Of a stretch of DNA of 36,470 nucleotides, positions 1 through 8,242 are shown in pieces. Within the stretch, counting starts at the first letter, position 1. Each line of letters starts with the position of its first letter. The notes below the pieces were generated by a model that saw nothing but the letters and a program-made list of their open reading frames with translations, was not told the origin of the DNA and searched no databases. Source of the DNA: Bacillota bacterium (lineage in GTDB: Bacteria > Bacillota > Clostridia > Peptostreptococcales > Anaerovoracaceae); assembly GCA_017472365.1 (NCBI GenBank), contig JAFUQN010000029.1:1-36470 (forward strand), in the 5' to 3' direction. The position numbers and the translations under genes are program-made.

Positions 1-77
1 GCCTGTCTGGCATTTTTCCACCGGGCGCTATCGCCGACTGTTTTAAATATGACTTCTCTTTTTCCGAACAGTACCAC
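1..77 (-). CDS. Partial small protein, 5' end only, cut by window edge
   Basis: On the minus strand a GTG codon at 77-75 follows an AAAGGAG ribosome binding site at good spacing and opens a frame that stays open to the window edge (25 full codons, beginning MVLFGKREVIFKTVGDSARW with the GTG read as Met). The product cannot be identified from this fragment; the start resembles short hypothetical proteins of Clostridia that begin with a hydrophobic-FGKxEV segment, but that is a recollection, not a match. It lies downstream of the rubrerythrin terminator on the same strand, so it is probably a separate unit. Confidence 0.5.
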   Translation of the reverse strand, partial: MVLFGKREVIFKTVGDSARWKNARQ

Positions 78-102
78 GGGTCATCTCCTTTCATCGGGGT
101 AT

Positions 103-133
103 AAAAAAGCGGCAGAGCAAGATGCTCTGCCGC
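103..133 (-). terminator. Rho-independent terminator of the rubrerythrin gene
   Basis: Perfect 10-bp stem GCGGCAGAGC (109-118) with GCTCTGCCGC (124-133), five-base loop, followed on the minus strand by six T residues (108-103). It begins 15 bases after the rubrerythrin stop codon. Confidence 0.92.
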
Positions 134-148
134 CAATCGTCTGATTTC

Positions 149-694
149 TTACTTGAAGTATCTGTCTAACAGACCCTGGAATGCCTTACCGTGGCGAGCT
201 TCGTCTCTAGCCATTTCATGCACGGTATCGTGAATAGCGTCCAGGTTAGCAGCCTTAGCTCTCTTAGCCAGGTCGAACTTACCAGCGGTTGCACCGTTTT
301 CAGCAGCAACTCTCAGTTCCAGATTCTTCTTGGTGGAGTCAGTTACAACTTCGCCCAGCAGTTCTGCGAACTTAGCTGCATGTTCTGCTTCTTCCCAAGC
401 TGCCTTTTCCCAATATAATCCGATTTCCGGATAGCCTTCTCTGTGAGCTACTCTGGCCATTGCCAGGTACATACCTACTTCAGAGCATTCGCCTTCGAAG
501 TTTGCTCTCAGATCCTTGATGATATCTTCAGAAACGCCCTGAGCCACGCCTACAACGTGTTCAGCAGCCCAGCTCATTTCGCCGCTTTCCTGCTTGTTGA
601 ACTTTTCTGCGGGAACCTTGCACTGCGGGCACTGTGCCGGTGCGCTTTCGCCTTCATGTACATAACCACATACGCTGCAAATCCACTTAGCCAT
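149..694 (-). CDS. Reverse rubrerythrin (rubredoxin domain at the N-terminus)
   Basis: A 181-residue non-haem iron protein. Residues 1-37 form a rubredoxin-like iron site with two CxxC pairs (ICSVCGY and CPQC), followed by a four-helix diiron domain with the expected Glu and ExxH-type ligands (EGECSE, EEAEHAAKF, DEARHGKAF). The rubredoxin unit sits before, not after, the diiron domain, which is the reverse rubrerythrin arrangement known from Clostridia, where these proteins reduce hydrogen peroxide and oxygen in the cytoplasm with electrons from NADH via rubredoxin-type partners. The start at 694 is chosen because GGAGG lies 8 bases before it; an upstream ATG at 730 has no such site. Transcribed alone and closed by its own terminator. 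Function in peroxide defence is inferred from family. Confidence 0.93.
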   Translation of the reverse strand: MAKWICSVCGYVHEGESAPAQCPQCKVPAEKFNKQESGEMSWAAEHVVGVAQGVSEDIIKDLRANFEGECSEVGMYLAMARVAHREGYPEIGLYWEKAAWEEAEHAAKFAELLGEVVTDSTKKNLELRVAAENGATAGKFDLAKRAKAANLDAIHDTVHEMARDEARHGKAFQGLLDRYFK

Positions 695-1017
695 AATATT
701 AAACCTCCGTAAATGTCTCTCTTTGATCATTCGGTGATCAGTCTGTTGTGTTAACGGTGCTGTATGTAGAATAACGCTGCGCCGGAGCGCTTTGTTGTGG
801 TTTCGTTTTCTTCATCAGCTGTTATGGTTCATATATACCACCGGAATTTGCACTTAAACACATAAAACATAAATATCTTAAAAAATAAATGTTTTATATT
901 TTCAAGAATGAATCGATTTGTTCCTAGAGCAGGATCGGGTCGATTCCACGCGACAACCAAAAGTTGGGAGATTGGAGCGAAAAACGTCGGTACGGTGGAG
1001 AAAACCGCGGTCTTGAC
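695..1017. other. Intergenic region between divergent genes
   Basis: No gene is seen here. It must hold the minus-strand rubrerythrin promoter; a TATATAT stretch at 831-837 is a possible minus-strand -10 element but no convincing -35 accompanies it. A short hairpin, TGATCA (724-729) and TGATCA (735-740) around TTCGG, lies in the rubrerythrin leader. Bases 841-905 are very AT-rich. Confidence 0.4.
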
Positions 1018-1046
1018 TTTACGGAAACGAAAAAATGCGATATAAT
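1018..1046 (+). promoter_or_regulatory. Promoter of the substrate-binding lipoprotein gene
   Basis: A perfect TATAAT at 1041-1046 is preceded at 17 bp by TTTACG (1018-1023). A better -35 sequence, TTGACT at 1013-1018, is 22 bp away and so too far for usual sigma-A spacing. Transcription would begin about 60 bases before the start codon. Confidence 0.6.
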
Positions 1047-1110
1047 ATGAAAGATATTATGGGAAAGTGCGTGTCAAAAATGGAGACACTGCGAAAGAGA
1101 GAACTGACGT

Positions 1111-2358
1111 ATGAAAAAGTACAATTCGATATATCGGGGGCTGGCGATGGCGTTGTGTCTGGTGATGATCCTGGGATGTTTCACGGGATGTGCCACATGG
1201 GACAATTTCGTTGCCGGGCTGAAGGATGAAGACGTTCTTCAGGAAGAAAAGAAAGAAACGATTCGCATTGGCGTGTTTGAACCGCTGAGAGGAACGGACC
1301 GGGATGGTGCTGCGGCGGAAATCCGGGGAATCGAACTGGCGCATGAGCTGTATCCGGAAGTTTTGGGAAAACCGGTGGAACTCGTCTATGGAGATAACCA
1401 GTCGGACGTGAACAAAGCGGAAGCGGTTGCTGCGGAACTGGTGAACAAGCAGGTTTCCGTAGTGCTCGGAAGTTACACCAGTACGCTGAGCTTACTGGGA
1501 AGCGATGTGTTTAAAACGGCGGAAGTTCCGGCCATCGGGATCACTTGCACAAATCCCATCCTGACGAAGAGTAATCCGTACTATGCGAGAGTATGCTTCA
1601 TCGATGCGTTCCAGGGAAATGCGGCGGCGAAATACGTGTATGAGTATCTCCAGGAAAGCAAGGCCATCGTCCTGAGAGAAAAGGACAATGACTATGCGGC
1701 TGCCATGGCGCAGCAGTTTACCACAAAGCTGCTGTCTCTGGTGGAGGCCTCTTACGGCGGTCAGGTGGAATTGTCTGAAACCAGCGTTGTATATACAGCG
1801 GAGTACGAAAAGGGAACGACCGACTTTACGGCGCAGAAAGAAGCGATCCAAAACAACACGACAGGGATCAAAGTTGTGTTTCTTCCGGCAGATGCCAAGA
1901 CGGCTATCGCTGCCATGGAATCCATGGCGGATATGGACCTGCTGTTCATCGGAACGAACCGCTGGGAAGTGGATGAATTACTGAACAGTGGAAGTGAAGC
2001 GGTGGAAGGGGCCAGATTCACGACGGTGTACGACTCTCATTCCGATCTGACGGATATGAGTACAGTATTTTTAAATGCCTACCGGGCAAAATACGGTCAG
2101 GATGCAGTTCCGTCCAACGAAGAAGCGCTGGGCTTCGACGCGTACCGTATGGCTCTCGAAGCCATCGGCCAGGCCGGCGATCCAGAAAACGGATATGCGA
2201 TCATGCAGAAGATGATTTCGATGCATGAGTTTGCCGGAGCTACAGGGGCGATCACCCTGAATGCGGACGGCGACCCCATCAAGCCGGTCATCATCGTTAA
2301 AGTGACGGATGGCCAAATGGAACCTGAATATACGGCGGAACCCGTTTGGGGAAATTAA
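1111..2358 (+). CDS. Branched-chain amino acid-type ABC transporter substrate-binding lipoprotein
   Basis: 415 residues. Residues 1-27 are a lipoprotein signal peptide: MKKYN start, hydrophobic core, and a lipobox ending FTGC with Cys27 as the lipid anchor. The rest is a periplasmic-binding-protein type I fold of the LivJ/receptor family (PF13458-like): IRIGVFEPLRG opening strand, AEAVAAELVNKQVSVVLGSY for the ligand-binding lobe, and a conserved second lobe (FDAYRMALEAIGQAG). Such proteins capture leucine, isoleucine, valine or related ligands outside the membrane. No permease or ATPase gene is adjacent, so its partners are elsewhere or it acts as a free-standing receptor. The ribosome binding site (GAGAG) is weak. 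Ligand unknown. Confidence 0.85.
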   Translation: MKKYNSIYRGLAMALCLVMILGCFTGCATWDNFVAGLKDEDVLQEEKKETIRIGVFEPLRGTDRDGAAAEIRGIELAHELYPEVLGKPVELVYGDNQSDVNKAEAVAAELVNKQVSVVLGSYTSTLSLLGSDVFKTAEVPAIGITCTNPILTKSNPYYARVCFIDAFQGNAAAKYVYEYLQESKAIVLREKDNDYAAAMAQQFTTKLLSLVEASYGGQVELSETSVVYTAEYEKGTTDFTAQKEAIQNNTTGIKVVFLPADAKTAIAAMESMADMDLLFIGTNRWEVDELLNSGSEAVEGARFTTVYDSHSDLTDMSTVFLNAYRAKYGQDAVPSNEEALGFDAYRMALEAIGQAGDPENGYAIMQKMISMHEFAGATGAITLNADGDPIKPVIIVKVTDGQMEPEYTAEPVWGN

Positions 2359-2426
2359 CGCTGTGTAGATAAATGTAAATAACGCTGCCGGAAACTGCCG
2401 GCGGTGAAAAAATGGAGGAATTACAA

Positions 2427-2651
2427 ATGAAAGAAAAGATCAAGGCAGCTCTCGAAACAATCAGACCGTATCTGCAGAGAGACGGTGGCGACGTTGAATT
2501 CGTAGACTACACAGAAGACAAGATCGTTTTGGTAAGATTACTGGGTCACTGCGCAGGATGCCCCCACAGACAGGCAACCATCAACGGTGGTATCGCTCGT
2601 ATTCTGAATGAACAGTATCCTGAAATAGAAGGTATAGAAGCTGTAAGATAG
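2427..2651 (+). CDS. NifU C-terminal-domain iron-sulfur scaffold protein
   Basis: 74 residues, the size of a stand-alone NifU C-terminal (Nfu) domain. The motif CAGCPHRQAT contains the CxxC pair that bridges a [4Fe-4S] cluster across a dimer, and the flanking YLQRDGGDVEFVDY and GGIARIL segments are typical. Family members hold or deliver Fe-S clusters in the cytoplasm. The start at 2427 is preferred to an in-frame ATG at 2412 because GGAGG (2414-2418) lies 8 bases before it, and the upstream ATG overlaps that site. The capA-like gene begins about 10 bases after the stop, so the two are probably co-transcribed. Confidence 0.9.
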   Translation: MKEKIKAALETIRPYLQRDGGDVEFVDYTEDKIVLVRLLGHCAGCPHRQATINGGIARILNEQYPEIEGIEAVR

Positions 2652-2661
2652 GAGACGAATG

Positions 2662-3975
2662 ATGGTACGGGGAGGAAGAGAAGAAAAGAATCGCGGATCC
2701 GGTAAGAGCCGGATGATTTGGCTCGTCCTTCTTGTGATGTTACTGGCAGCGGGCGCATTGGCGATCCCGCTGTTCGTACATACGGGGGATGAGGTTGGAG
2801 ACCAGAACTCCGGGGCAACCGCCTCCGGCGGACCGGGGGACGGAAGTGAAATTGCCGGCGGAGAAGAAGTGGCGGAGCCGGTGGAACTGAGCATTACCTG
2901 TGCCGGCGATATTATGGCTCACGGAACACAGTTGACGGCTCAGTATGACAGTGCCACGGGTACATATGATTTTTCGAACAATTATATGTATGTGAAAGAG
3001 TATATTTCCGATGCTGATCTGGCGCTTTGCAACGTAGAGACGACCTTTGCGGGAGGAACACCCACCGGATATCCGGCGTTCAACTCTCCGGATTCCATGG
3101 CGGCCGATATCGAAGAAGCAGGGTTTGATGTGGCCATCACGGCTAATAATCACATGCTGGACAGAGGATACCGCGGGATGCAGCGGACGCTGAAGGTGCT
3201 CCGTGAAGCTGGTCTGACGACCGTGGGATCCCAGTTGGCCGGTGAGGACGAAACAACATTCACACTGGTGGATGTGAAGGGCATCCGCGTGGGGATCGTT
3301 GCGTACACATATGAAACGTCCCGTTCGTCTGCGCAGAGAACCATGAACGGCTCAGCTATGTCGGCAGCATCAAAGGAATGGATCAATGGTTTCTGCTATC
3401 CGGAATTGGATCAGGATCTGGCGTATCTGAAGAATGACATCGATGGCGCGAAGGTTGCGGGTGCCGATGTGATCATTGCTTATCTGCACTGGGGTGAAGA
3501 GTATCAGCGCAGCGCAAACGCCTGGCAGAAGAAGATTGCCGATAAGGTGGTGGACTTCGGTGCTGATGTGATCTTTGCGTCTCATCCCCATGTGCTTCAG
3601 CCGGTGGAATGGATCGGCGATGTTCCGGTCATCTATTCCATGGGGAATTTCATTTCCAACCAGAGAGCTGAAACGCTGGACAACCGCTATACGGAACAGG
3701 GGATGCTGGCCAATGTGGATCTGACGTGGGATCCGCAGACGGAAAGTATTACATATATTAATATGAATATACTTCCGACCTGGGTGGACCGTTTCTCTGC
3801 GGGTGGAAAGCAGAACTATTATGTGATCCCTCTCGACGGAGATCTGGATCAGAATCCAACACTGGCCCAGTCCGGGCATCTGTCCAGAGCAAAACAGGCG
3901 CTGGAAGATGTGAGAACGCTGGTGGGAGAAGAATTTCTGCACCAAAACTGTCCGCGTCTTGGGGTGGATCAGTAA
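2662..3975 (+). CDS. CapA family protein (poly-gamma-glutamate synthesis type)
   Basis: 437 residues. A basic N-terminus is followed by one membrane segment (about residues 17-36, IWLVLLVMLLAAGALAI), a Ser/Gly-rich linker, and an extracytoplasmic CapA domain (PF09587) with its metallophosphatase-like motifs: CAGDIMAHG, CNVETTF, ITANNHMLDRG, YLHWGEEY, ASHPHVLQ and YSMGNFISNQ. In Bacillus CapA/PgsA supports poly-gamma-glutamate export, but no capB or capC is adjacent, and most stand-alone clostridial homologues have no proven role. The ATG at 2662 is preferred to the one at 2659 because AGGAG then sits 7 bases away. It lies between an Fe-S protein and a dipeptidase, so context adds little. Confidence 0.88.
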   Translation: MVRGGREEKNRGSGKSRMIWLVLLVMLLAAGALAIPLFVHTGDEVGDQNSGATASGGPGDGSEIAGGEEVAEPVELSITCAGDIMAHGTQLTAQYDSATGTYDFSNNYMYVKEYISDADLALCNVETTFAGGTPTGYPAFNSPDSMAADIEEAGFDVAITANNHMLDRGYRGMQRTLKVLREAGLTTVGSQLAGEDETTFTLVDVKGIRVGIVAYTYETSRSSAQRTMNGSAMSAASKEWINGFCYPELDQDLAYLKNDIDGAKVAGADVIIAYLHWGEEYQRSANAWQKKIADKVVDFGADVIFASHPHVLQPVEWIGDVPVIYSMGNFISNQRAETLDNRYTEQGMLANVDLTWDPQTESITYINMNILPTWVDRFSAGGKQNYYVIPLDGDLDQNPTLAQSGHLSRAKQALEDVRTLVGEEFLHQNCPRLGVDQ

Positions 3976-4032
3976 AAATAAGTAGGTATTGTGAGGAAGT
4001 GACGCAGTGTGACTGCGGAAAGGAAAAATGGT

Positions 4033-5475
4033 ATGTGTGAAAAGAAGTATATTCAGCTGATCGAAACGTATCAGGATGAAATGATCAAGGACCTCCAGAC
4101 TCTGGTTCGCATCAAGAGCGTGGACGAGCTGGGAATCAATGGTCAGCCCGTTCCGTTCAGCGAAGGGGTACAGGAAGTGTTCCAGGCAACCCTGGCTATG
4201 GGAGAACGCGAAGGATTTGAATCTTTCAATGCGAACAACTACGGCGGCCACTTTGAATGGAAGGTGGATGACGCGGCAGAAACCATGGCGATCCTGGGTC
4301 ATCTGGACGTGGTTCCGGAAGGAAGCGACTGGGATTTCGAGCCGTACAGCGCCGAAGTCAGAGACGGTCGCATGTACGGTCGCGGAACCTCCGACAACAA
4401 GGGTCCGATCGTTGCCAGTTTATATGCCATGAAGGCGATCAAAGAAGCAGGTTACGTTCCCAGAAAGAACATTCGCGTGATCCTGGGTCTGGACGAAGAA
4501 ACCAACTGGGATGGTATGGAAAAGTACCTGGAACTGGCAGGAAAGCCGGACTTCGGTTTTACTCCCGACGGTGCGTTCCCGCTGCTGCACAGTGAAATGG
4601 GTGTTCTGGTCTTCGACCTGGTAGGAAAGTTCTCCAAGACTCCCGGCGGTGCAAAGGGTGTGGAAGTACGCAATATCCAGGGTGGTACTGCGTCCAACTC
4701 CGTTCCTGATTTCGCAAAGGCTCTGATCTTCTGCGAAGCTGGTTATGATGAAATTCGTGAAAAGGCAGAAGAATTCAACCGCAGCGAAGAACACAAGATC
4801 GTGTGCAAGGGTAAGGGCAAGAGCCTGGAAGTATCCGTACAGGGCGTTTCTGCTCACGGTGCAAGACCCCACATGGGCTTCAGCGCGATTTCCCAGCTGA
4901 TGAAGTTCCTGGGTGGCCTGACCTATGCCAACGATTCTGTCGGCGAATTCGTACAGTTCTATAATGAACACATCGGCTTCGGAAACAAGGGCTACGGAAT
5001 GGGCTGCGGCCTGACCGACGAAGTGTCCGGCGAACTGATCTGGAACACCGGTATCATCGATGCTAACGAAGAAGCGTGGAAGATGACAATCAACGTGCGT
5101 TACCCGGTTACCTGCACCGACGATCAGGTTTACGATGGCATGATGGAAGTGCTGAACAAGTACGGCTACGGCGTGATCAAGGGACCGCACAACGAACCGA
5201 TCTATCTGCCGGTGGATCATCCGGTTATCGTGGCCCTGATGGATTCCTACAAGGAATTCAGCGGCGATGTGAATGCAAAGCCTGGCGTTACCGGCGGTGC
5301 TACATATGCAAGAACCATCCCCAACGCTGTAAGCTTTGGTATCCTCTTCCCGGAAGAAAAGAACATCATGCACCAGAGAAACGAAAGCATCAGCCTGGAA
5401 CACTGGTTCAAAGCAACCAAGATCCTGGCCGAATCCATCGTTCGTCTGACAGACGCATACGTTCCTGAAGAATAG
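4033..5475 (+). CDS. pepV: M20 family dipeptidase, PepV type
   Basis: 480 residues, the usual PepV length. Metal-binding motifs of the M20/M28 fold are present in order: GHLDVVPEG (His, Asp), YGRGTSDNKGP (bridging Asp), GLDEETNW (catalytic Glu pair), FTPDGAFP, and near the end MHQRNESISLEHW (His ligand). PepV cleaves dipeptides and some tripeptides with hydrophobic or neutral N-terminal residues in the cytoplasm and uses two zinc ions. The ATG at 4033 is chosen because AAAGGA lies 8 bases before it and PepV proteins begin at this point; a GTG at 4009 is an alternative. Codon use is strongly biased like the ribosomal genes, suggesting high expression. A strong terminator follows. Confidence 0.9.
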   Translation: MCEKKYIQLIETYQDEMIKDLQTLVRIKSVDELGINGQPVPFSEGVQEVFQATLAMGEREGFESFNANNYGGHFEWKVDDAAETMAILGHLDVVPEGSDWDFEPYSAEVRDGRMYGRGTSDNKGPIVASLYAMKAIKEAGYVPRKNIRVILGLDEETNWDGMEKYLELAGKPDFGFTPDGAFPLLHSEMGVLVFDLVGKFSKTPGGAKGVEVRNIQGGTASNSVPDFAKALIFCEAGYDEIREKAEEFNRSEEHKIVCKGKGKSLEVSVQGVSAHGARPHMGFSAISQLMKFLGGLTYANDSVGEFVQFYNEHIGFGNKGYGMGCGLTDEVSGELIWNTGIIDANEEAWKMTINVRYPVTCTDDQVYDGMMEVLNKYGYGVIKGPHNEPIYLPVDHPVIVALMDSYKEFSGDVNAKPGVTGGATYARTIPNAVSFGILFPEEKNIMHQRNESISLEHWFKATKILAESIVRLTDAYVPEE

Positions 5476-5487
5476 TATAATATGTAT

Positions 5488-5537
5488 AAAACGACCGTTT
5501 TGTCGAAATCCGTACGACAAAACGGTCGTTTTTCTTT
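5488..5537 (+). terminator. Strong rho-independent terminator after pepV
   Basis: A near-perfect inverted repeat of 18 bp, from AAAACGACCGTTTTGTCG (5488-5505) to its complement (5515-5532), with a nine-base loop and a T-rich tail to 5537. It separates the pepV unit from the ribosomal cluster and is AT-flanked enough to work on both strands. Confidence 0.93.
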
Positions 5538-5878
5538 TGGTAAAACATGAAAAACGAAAAAGGAATTCTTCCGGCGAATCGGTGAAAAAAGGAAAATGCA
5601 ACGGAATTTACGAATATAACGGGAATAGTTCCTATAAATACTATGGAAATCGGGAAAAACAGCGAAAAATATGGAGATGGTGACCGTGGTTCGGGGTTTT
5701 GAAAAACCGATGATGGATTCGCGGACATATTTTCAGACAATTCAAAATGACACGCCTGGACTAGTGTTCGATGTTTGCGAAAATGAGAATCGCTGAAAGC
5801 GTTGAAATTACACGGTTTTGGCTTTTTTGCCCTTCTGAAAAAAAGTGAAGATTTTCGAAAAAATATTTAAAAAAACAC
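5538..5878. other. Non-coding spacer before the ribosomal promoter
   Basis: About 340 bases without a convincing gene. Frames on either strand are short, lack ribosome binding sites and have no recognisable protein. The segment becomes AT-rich towards 5840-5878 just before the promoter, as is common upstream of strongly expressed operons (possible UP element). Confidence 0.5.
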
Positions 5879-5907
5879 TTGCCAAATCGGAATTTATAGA
5901 TTATACT
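5879..5907 (+). promoter_or_regulatory. Main promoter of the S10-spc-alpha cluster
   Basis: TTGCCA at 5879-5884, a 17-bp spacer, and TATACT at 5902-5907, preceded by an A/T-rich tract. It is the best sigma-A-type promoter before rpsJ and would give a leader of about 300 nt. Confidence 0.8.
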
Positions 5908-5989
5908 AAAAAAGCTTGTGAATAACTGCCACGAGCACTGCTAATGCTTAAAATCAATGCGATGAAGCAGGAAGTTGCTGAGCTATCAG

Positions 5990-6200
5990 GTAATTTCTGC
6001 CGAGAACTGTCCGATCGAGAATCGGGCGAAGGGATCTCGCGCTTTTGTTTTGAGTAAAAATTAATGAAACACACGGAAACGTGTTTCGCTCAAAACCAAG
6101 TGACCGGCTGCGGTCCGAAACGAACCGGCGAACAGCCGTGAACACCTGAAAAAAGAGGCGCGAAAGGCCCTCGTACAGCATAGCGAAAACGTACGAAAAT
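5990..6200 (+). promoter_or_regulatory. Structured 5' leader of rpsJ
   Basis: Several consecutive hairpins are visible: CGAGA (6001-6005) with TCTCG (6035-6039) enclosing CCGAT/ATCGG (6011-6015 and 6021-6025); GTTTTGAG (6047-6054) with CTCAAAAC (6089-6096) enclosing a stem capped by a GAAA tetraloop (6066-6087); CGGCTG-CGGT (6105-6114) with ACCG and CAGCCG (6124-6138); and TCGTAC (6171-6176) with GTACGA (6191-6196) just before the ribosome binding site. A structured S10 leader is known in other bacteria, where L4 is the regulator in gamma-proteobacteria; the ligand here is unknown. Confidence 0.6.
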
Positions 6201-6216
6201 CAAGGAGGAACAAATA

Positions 6217-6525
6217 ATGAGCAGTCAGAAAATCAGAATTAAGTTAAAGGCGTACGATCACAAGGCTCTGGACCAGTCCGCAGCTAAGATCGTAGAAACC
6301 GCTAAGAAGACCGGTGCAGAAGTATCCGGACCGATTCCCCTGCCGACTGAAAAGCAGGTGATCACCATCCTGAGAGCGGTGCACAAGTACAAGGACTCCA
6401 GAGAACAGTTCGAACAGAGAACTCACAAGAGACTGATCGACATCCTGAGCCCGACCCCCAAGACCATCGATGCTCTGATGAAGCTGGATATGCCCGCTGG
6501 CGTAGACATCGAAATTAAACTGTAA
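6217..6525 (+). CDS. rpsJ: 30S ribosomal protein S10
   Basis: 102 residues, full length, starting [20 protein letters not shown] with the conserved [11 protein letters not shown] and THKRLIDI motifs. S10 sits in the 30S head and, as NusE, also joins the transcription antitermination complex with NusB. It is the first gene of the cluster, behind AAGGAGG and the structured leader. Unlike many Clostridia, no tuf or fusA precedes it here, so it has its own promoter. A 139-base structured gap follows it. Confidence 0.98.
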   Translation: MSSQKIRIKLKAYDHKALDQSAAKIVETAKKTGAEVSGPIPLPTEKQVITILRAVHKYKDSREQFEQRTHKRLIDILSPTPKTIDALMKLDMPAGVDIEIKL

Positions 6526-6543
6526 TACTAAGAATCACATAGA

Positions 6544-6634
6544 TTGACCTAAAGCGTGTCGCCTCTATCCTGTGTCAATGAGAGCGATACCCACCTGGAT
6601 AATCTCCACTTAGTATGATTACCAAAAAGTAATC
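6544..6634 (+). promoter_or_regulatory. Structured element between rpsJ and rplC
   Basis: The gap is 139 bases, much longer than the other ribosomal gaps, which are mostly under 30. It contains a strong hairpin: GTGTCGC(C)TCT (6556-6566) pairs with AGAGCGATAC (6581-6590), with one bulged C and one G-U pair. A second perfect hairpin is GATTAC (6617-6622) with GTAATC (6629-6634). TTGACC (6544-6549) and TATCCT (6566-6571), 16 bp apart, could also form a weak internal promoter. No T-run follows, so it is not a standard terminator. Role unknown. Confidence 0.5.
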
Positions 6635-6664
6635 CGCTGTAAGAAATTTAGGAGGAACAAAGGA

Positions 6665-7294
6665 ATGAAGACAATCTTAGGAAAGAAGATCGGAATGACT
6701 CAGATCTTTTCCGAACATGGCGCTGCGATTCCGGTAACTGTAATTGAAGCAGGTCCCGCAGTTGTAACCCAGATCAAGACCGTTGAAACCGATGGCTACA
6801 ATGCAGTTCAGATCGGTTTCGAAGATCAGAAGGAACACAGAGTAAACAAGCCCATGAAGGGTCACTTCGCTAAGGCACAGGTTGCTCCCAAGAAGCACCT
6901 GACCGAAATTCGTCTGGAAGAAGGCGAAACCTACGAAGCTGGCCAGGTGATCACCGTAGCTGACTTCGAAGAAGGCGTTAAGCTGGACATCACCGGTACT
7001 TCCAAAGGTAAGGGTACCCAGGGTAACATCAAGCGTCACGGACACCGCAGAGGCCCCATGACCCACGGTTCCAAGCACAAGAGACTTCCCGGCGGTCTGG
7101 CAGCAGCAACTTATCCCTCCCGTGTATTCAAGGGCAACGAAGCTCCTGGTAGAACCGGTAGAGAAACTGTTACTGTACAGAATGTAGAACTCGTTAAAAT
7201 CATCGCCGACAGAAACCTGATGCTCGTTAAGGGCGCAGTTCCCGGAAACAAGGGCGGCCTGCTGAAGATTCAGTACGCTGTAAAGGGAAAATAG
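6665..7294 (+). CDS. rplC: 50S ribosomal protein L3
   Basis: 209 residues, normal length, starting MKTILGKKIGMTQIFSEHGA. The long internal loop that reaches the peptidyl-transferase region is intact (GNIKRHGHRRGPMTHGSKHK and PGGLAAATYPSRVFKG). L3 is an early assembly protein of the large subunit. AGGAGG lies about 10 bases before the ATG. It begins the second stretch of the S10 operon after a long structured gap and runs into rplD 23 bases later. Confidence 0.98.
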   Translation: MKTILGKKIGMTQIFSEHGAAIPVTVIEAGPAVVTQIKTVETDGYNAVQIGFEDQKEHRVNKPMKGHFAKAQVAPKKHLTEIRLEEGETYEAGQVITVADFEEGVKLDITGTSKGKGTQGNIKRHGHRRGPMTHGSKHKRLPGGLAAATYPSRVFKGNEAPGRTGRETVTVQNVELVKIIADRNLMLVKGAVPGNKGGLLKIQYAVKGK

Positions 7295-7317
7295 GTTAAA
7301 GGAAAGGAGGAAGTCAA

Positions 7318-7941
7318 ATGGCAAAAGTTACTATGCTGAACATGGCTGGCGCTGAAGCCGGCATCATCGAACTGAACGATGCAATCTTCGGAATCGAAGT
7401 TAATGAATATGCTGTTCACGAAGTGATCAAAAACTATTTAGCAAACCAGAGACAGGGTACACAGTCCGCAAAGACCAGAGCAGAAGTTCGCGGAGGCGGC
7501 AGAAAGCCCTTCCGTCAGAAGGGTACCGGTCGTCACAGACAGGGTTCCACAACTGACCCGTCCCAGATCGGTGGTGGTGTTGTATTCGCACCGAAGCCGA
7601 GAGACTACAGATACAGCGTTTCCAAGAAGGTAAGAAGACTGGCACTGAAGTCTGTTCTGACCTCCAAGGTACAGGAAAACGAAATCGTAGTTCTGGATGC
7701 TCTGAAGCTGGATGCACCCAAGACTAAGGATATGATCAAGGTATTAGAAAACGTAAAGGCTGCTAAGAAGGCGCTGATCGTTACTGCAGAAAAGGATGAC
7801 GTAGTTATCAAGGCTGCAGCTAATATCCCCGGAGTTAAAACCACCATGGTATCCCAGATGAACGTTTACGAAATCGTAAATCACACAAGCTTCATCATCA
7901 CCGCGGATGCTGTTAAGAAGATCGAGGAGGTATATGCGTAA
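7318..7941 (+). CDS. rplD: 50S ribosomal protein L4
   Basis: 207 residues, full length. The extended loop lining the exit tunnel is present ([20 protein letters not shown]), and the C-terminal globular half is typical. In gamma-proteobacteria L4 represses its own operon by binding the S10 leader and by attenuation; whether it does so here through the structured leader before rpsJ is untested. AAAGGAGG precedes the ATG. Its TAA stop overlaps the ATG of rplW by one base (TAATG), indicating translational coupling. Confidence 0.98.
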   Translation: MAKVTMLNMAGAEAGIIELNDAIFGIEVNEYAVHEVIKNYLANQRQGTQSAKTRAEVRGGGRKPFRQKGTGRHRQGSTTDPSQIGGGVVFAPKPRDYRYSVSKKVRRLALKSVLTSKVQENEIVVLDALKLDAPKTKDMIKVLENVKAAKKALIVTAEKDDVVIKAAANIPGVKTTMVSQMNVYEIVNHTSFIITADAVKKIEEVYA

Positions 7942-8228
7942 TGACGGCTTATGACGTAATTATCAGACCGGTCATCACTGAAACTTCCATGGATGACGCA
8001 CAGAATAAGAAATATACGTTCAAAGTTGCTGTAGGTGCTAACAAGACCCAGGTTAAGCTGGCTGTTGAAGAAATCTTCGGCGTTGAAGTTGAAAAGGTCA
8101 ACATCATGAACGTTAACGGTAAAATGAAGAGAATGGGTAGATTTGTAGGAAGAACTGCTGCTTCTAAGAAGGCAATCGTTACTCTGACTGAAAAGAGTAA
8201 GGAAATCGAATTCTTCCAGAGCCTGTAA
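7941..8228 (+). CDS. rplW: 50S ribosomal protein L23
   Basis: 95 residues, starting [19 protein letters not shown], with the conserved [20 protein letters not shown] core. L23 lies at the mouth of the peptide exit tunnel and is the docking site for trigger factor, SRP and SecY. The GAGG binding site is inside the end of rplD, and the start overlaps the rplD stop by one base. Confidence 0.98.
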   Translation: MTAYDVIIRPVITETSMDDAQNKKYTFKVAVGANKTQVKLAVEEIFGVEVEKVNIMNVNGKMKRMGRFVGRTAASKKAIVTLTEKSKEIEFFQSL

Positions 8229-8242
8229 GGAGGAAATGAACA

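Noticed and set aside
3370-4302. 310-codon minus-strand frame across capA and pepV
   Set aside because: Spans two real plus-strand genes and the gap between them; no start signal or domain.
4420-5601. 393-codon minus-strand open frame opposite pepV
   Set aside because: It mirrors a strongly codon-biased real gene with all M20 motifs, has no ribosome binding site or recognisable protein, and runs through the terminator hairpin.
5408-5740. 110-codon minus-strand frame in the pepV-rpsJ spacer
   Set aside because: It reads through a strong terminator, has low-complexity Phe/Ser/Arg composition and no ribosome binding site.
5954-6181. 75-codon minus-strand frame opposite the rpsJ leader
   Set aside because: The region is explained by paired RNA stems; no start signal.
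6578-6613. 11-codon mini-frame (MRAIPTWIIST) between rpsJ and rplC, considered as a leader peptide
   Set aside because: No ribosome binding site, no run of regulatory codons and no terminator downstream; it lies within the hairpin loop and stem.
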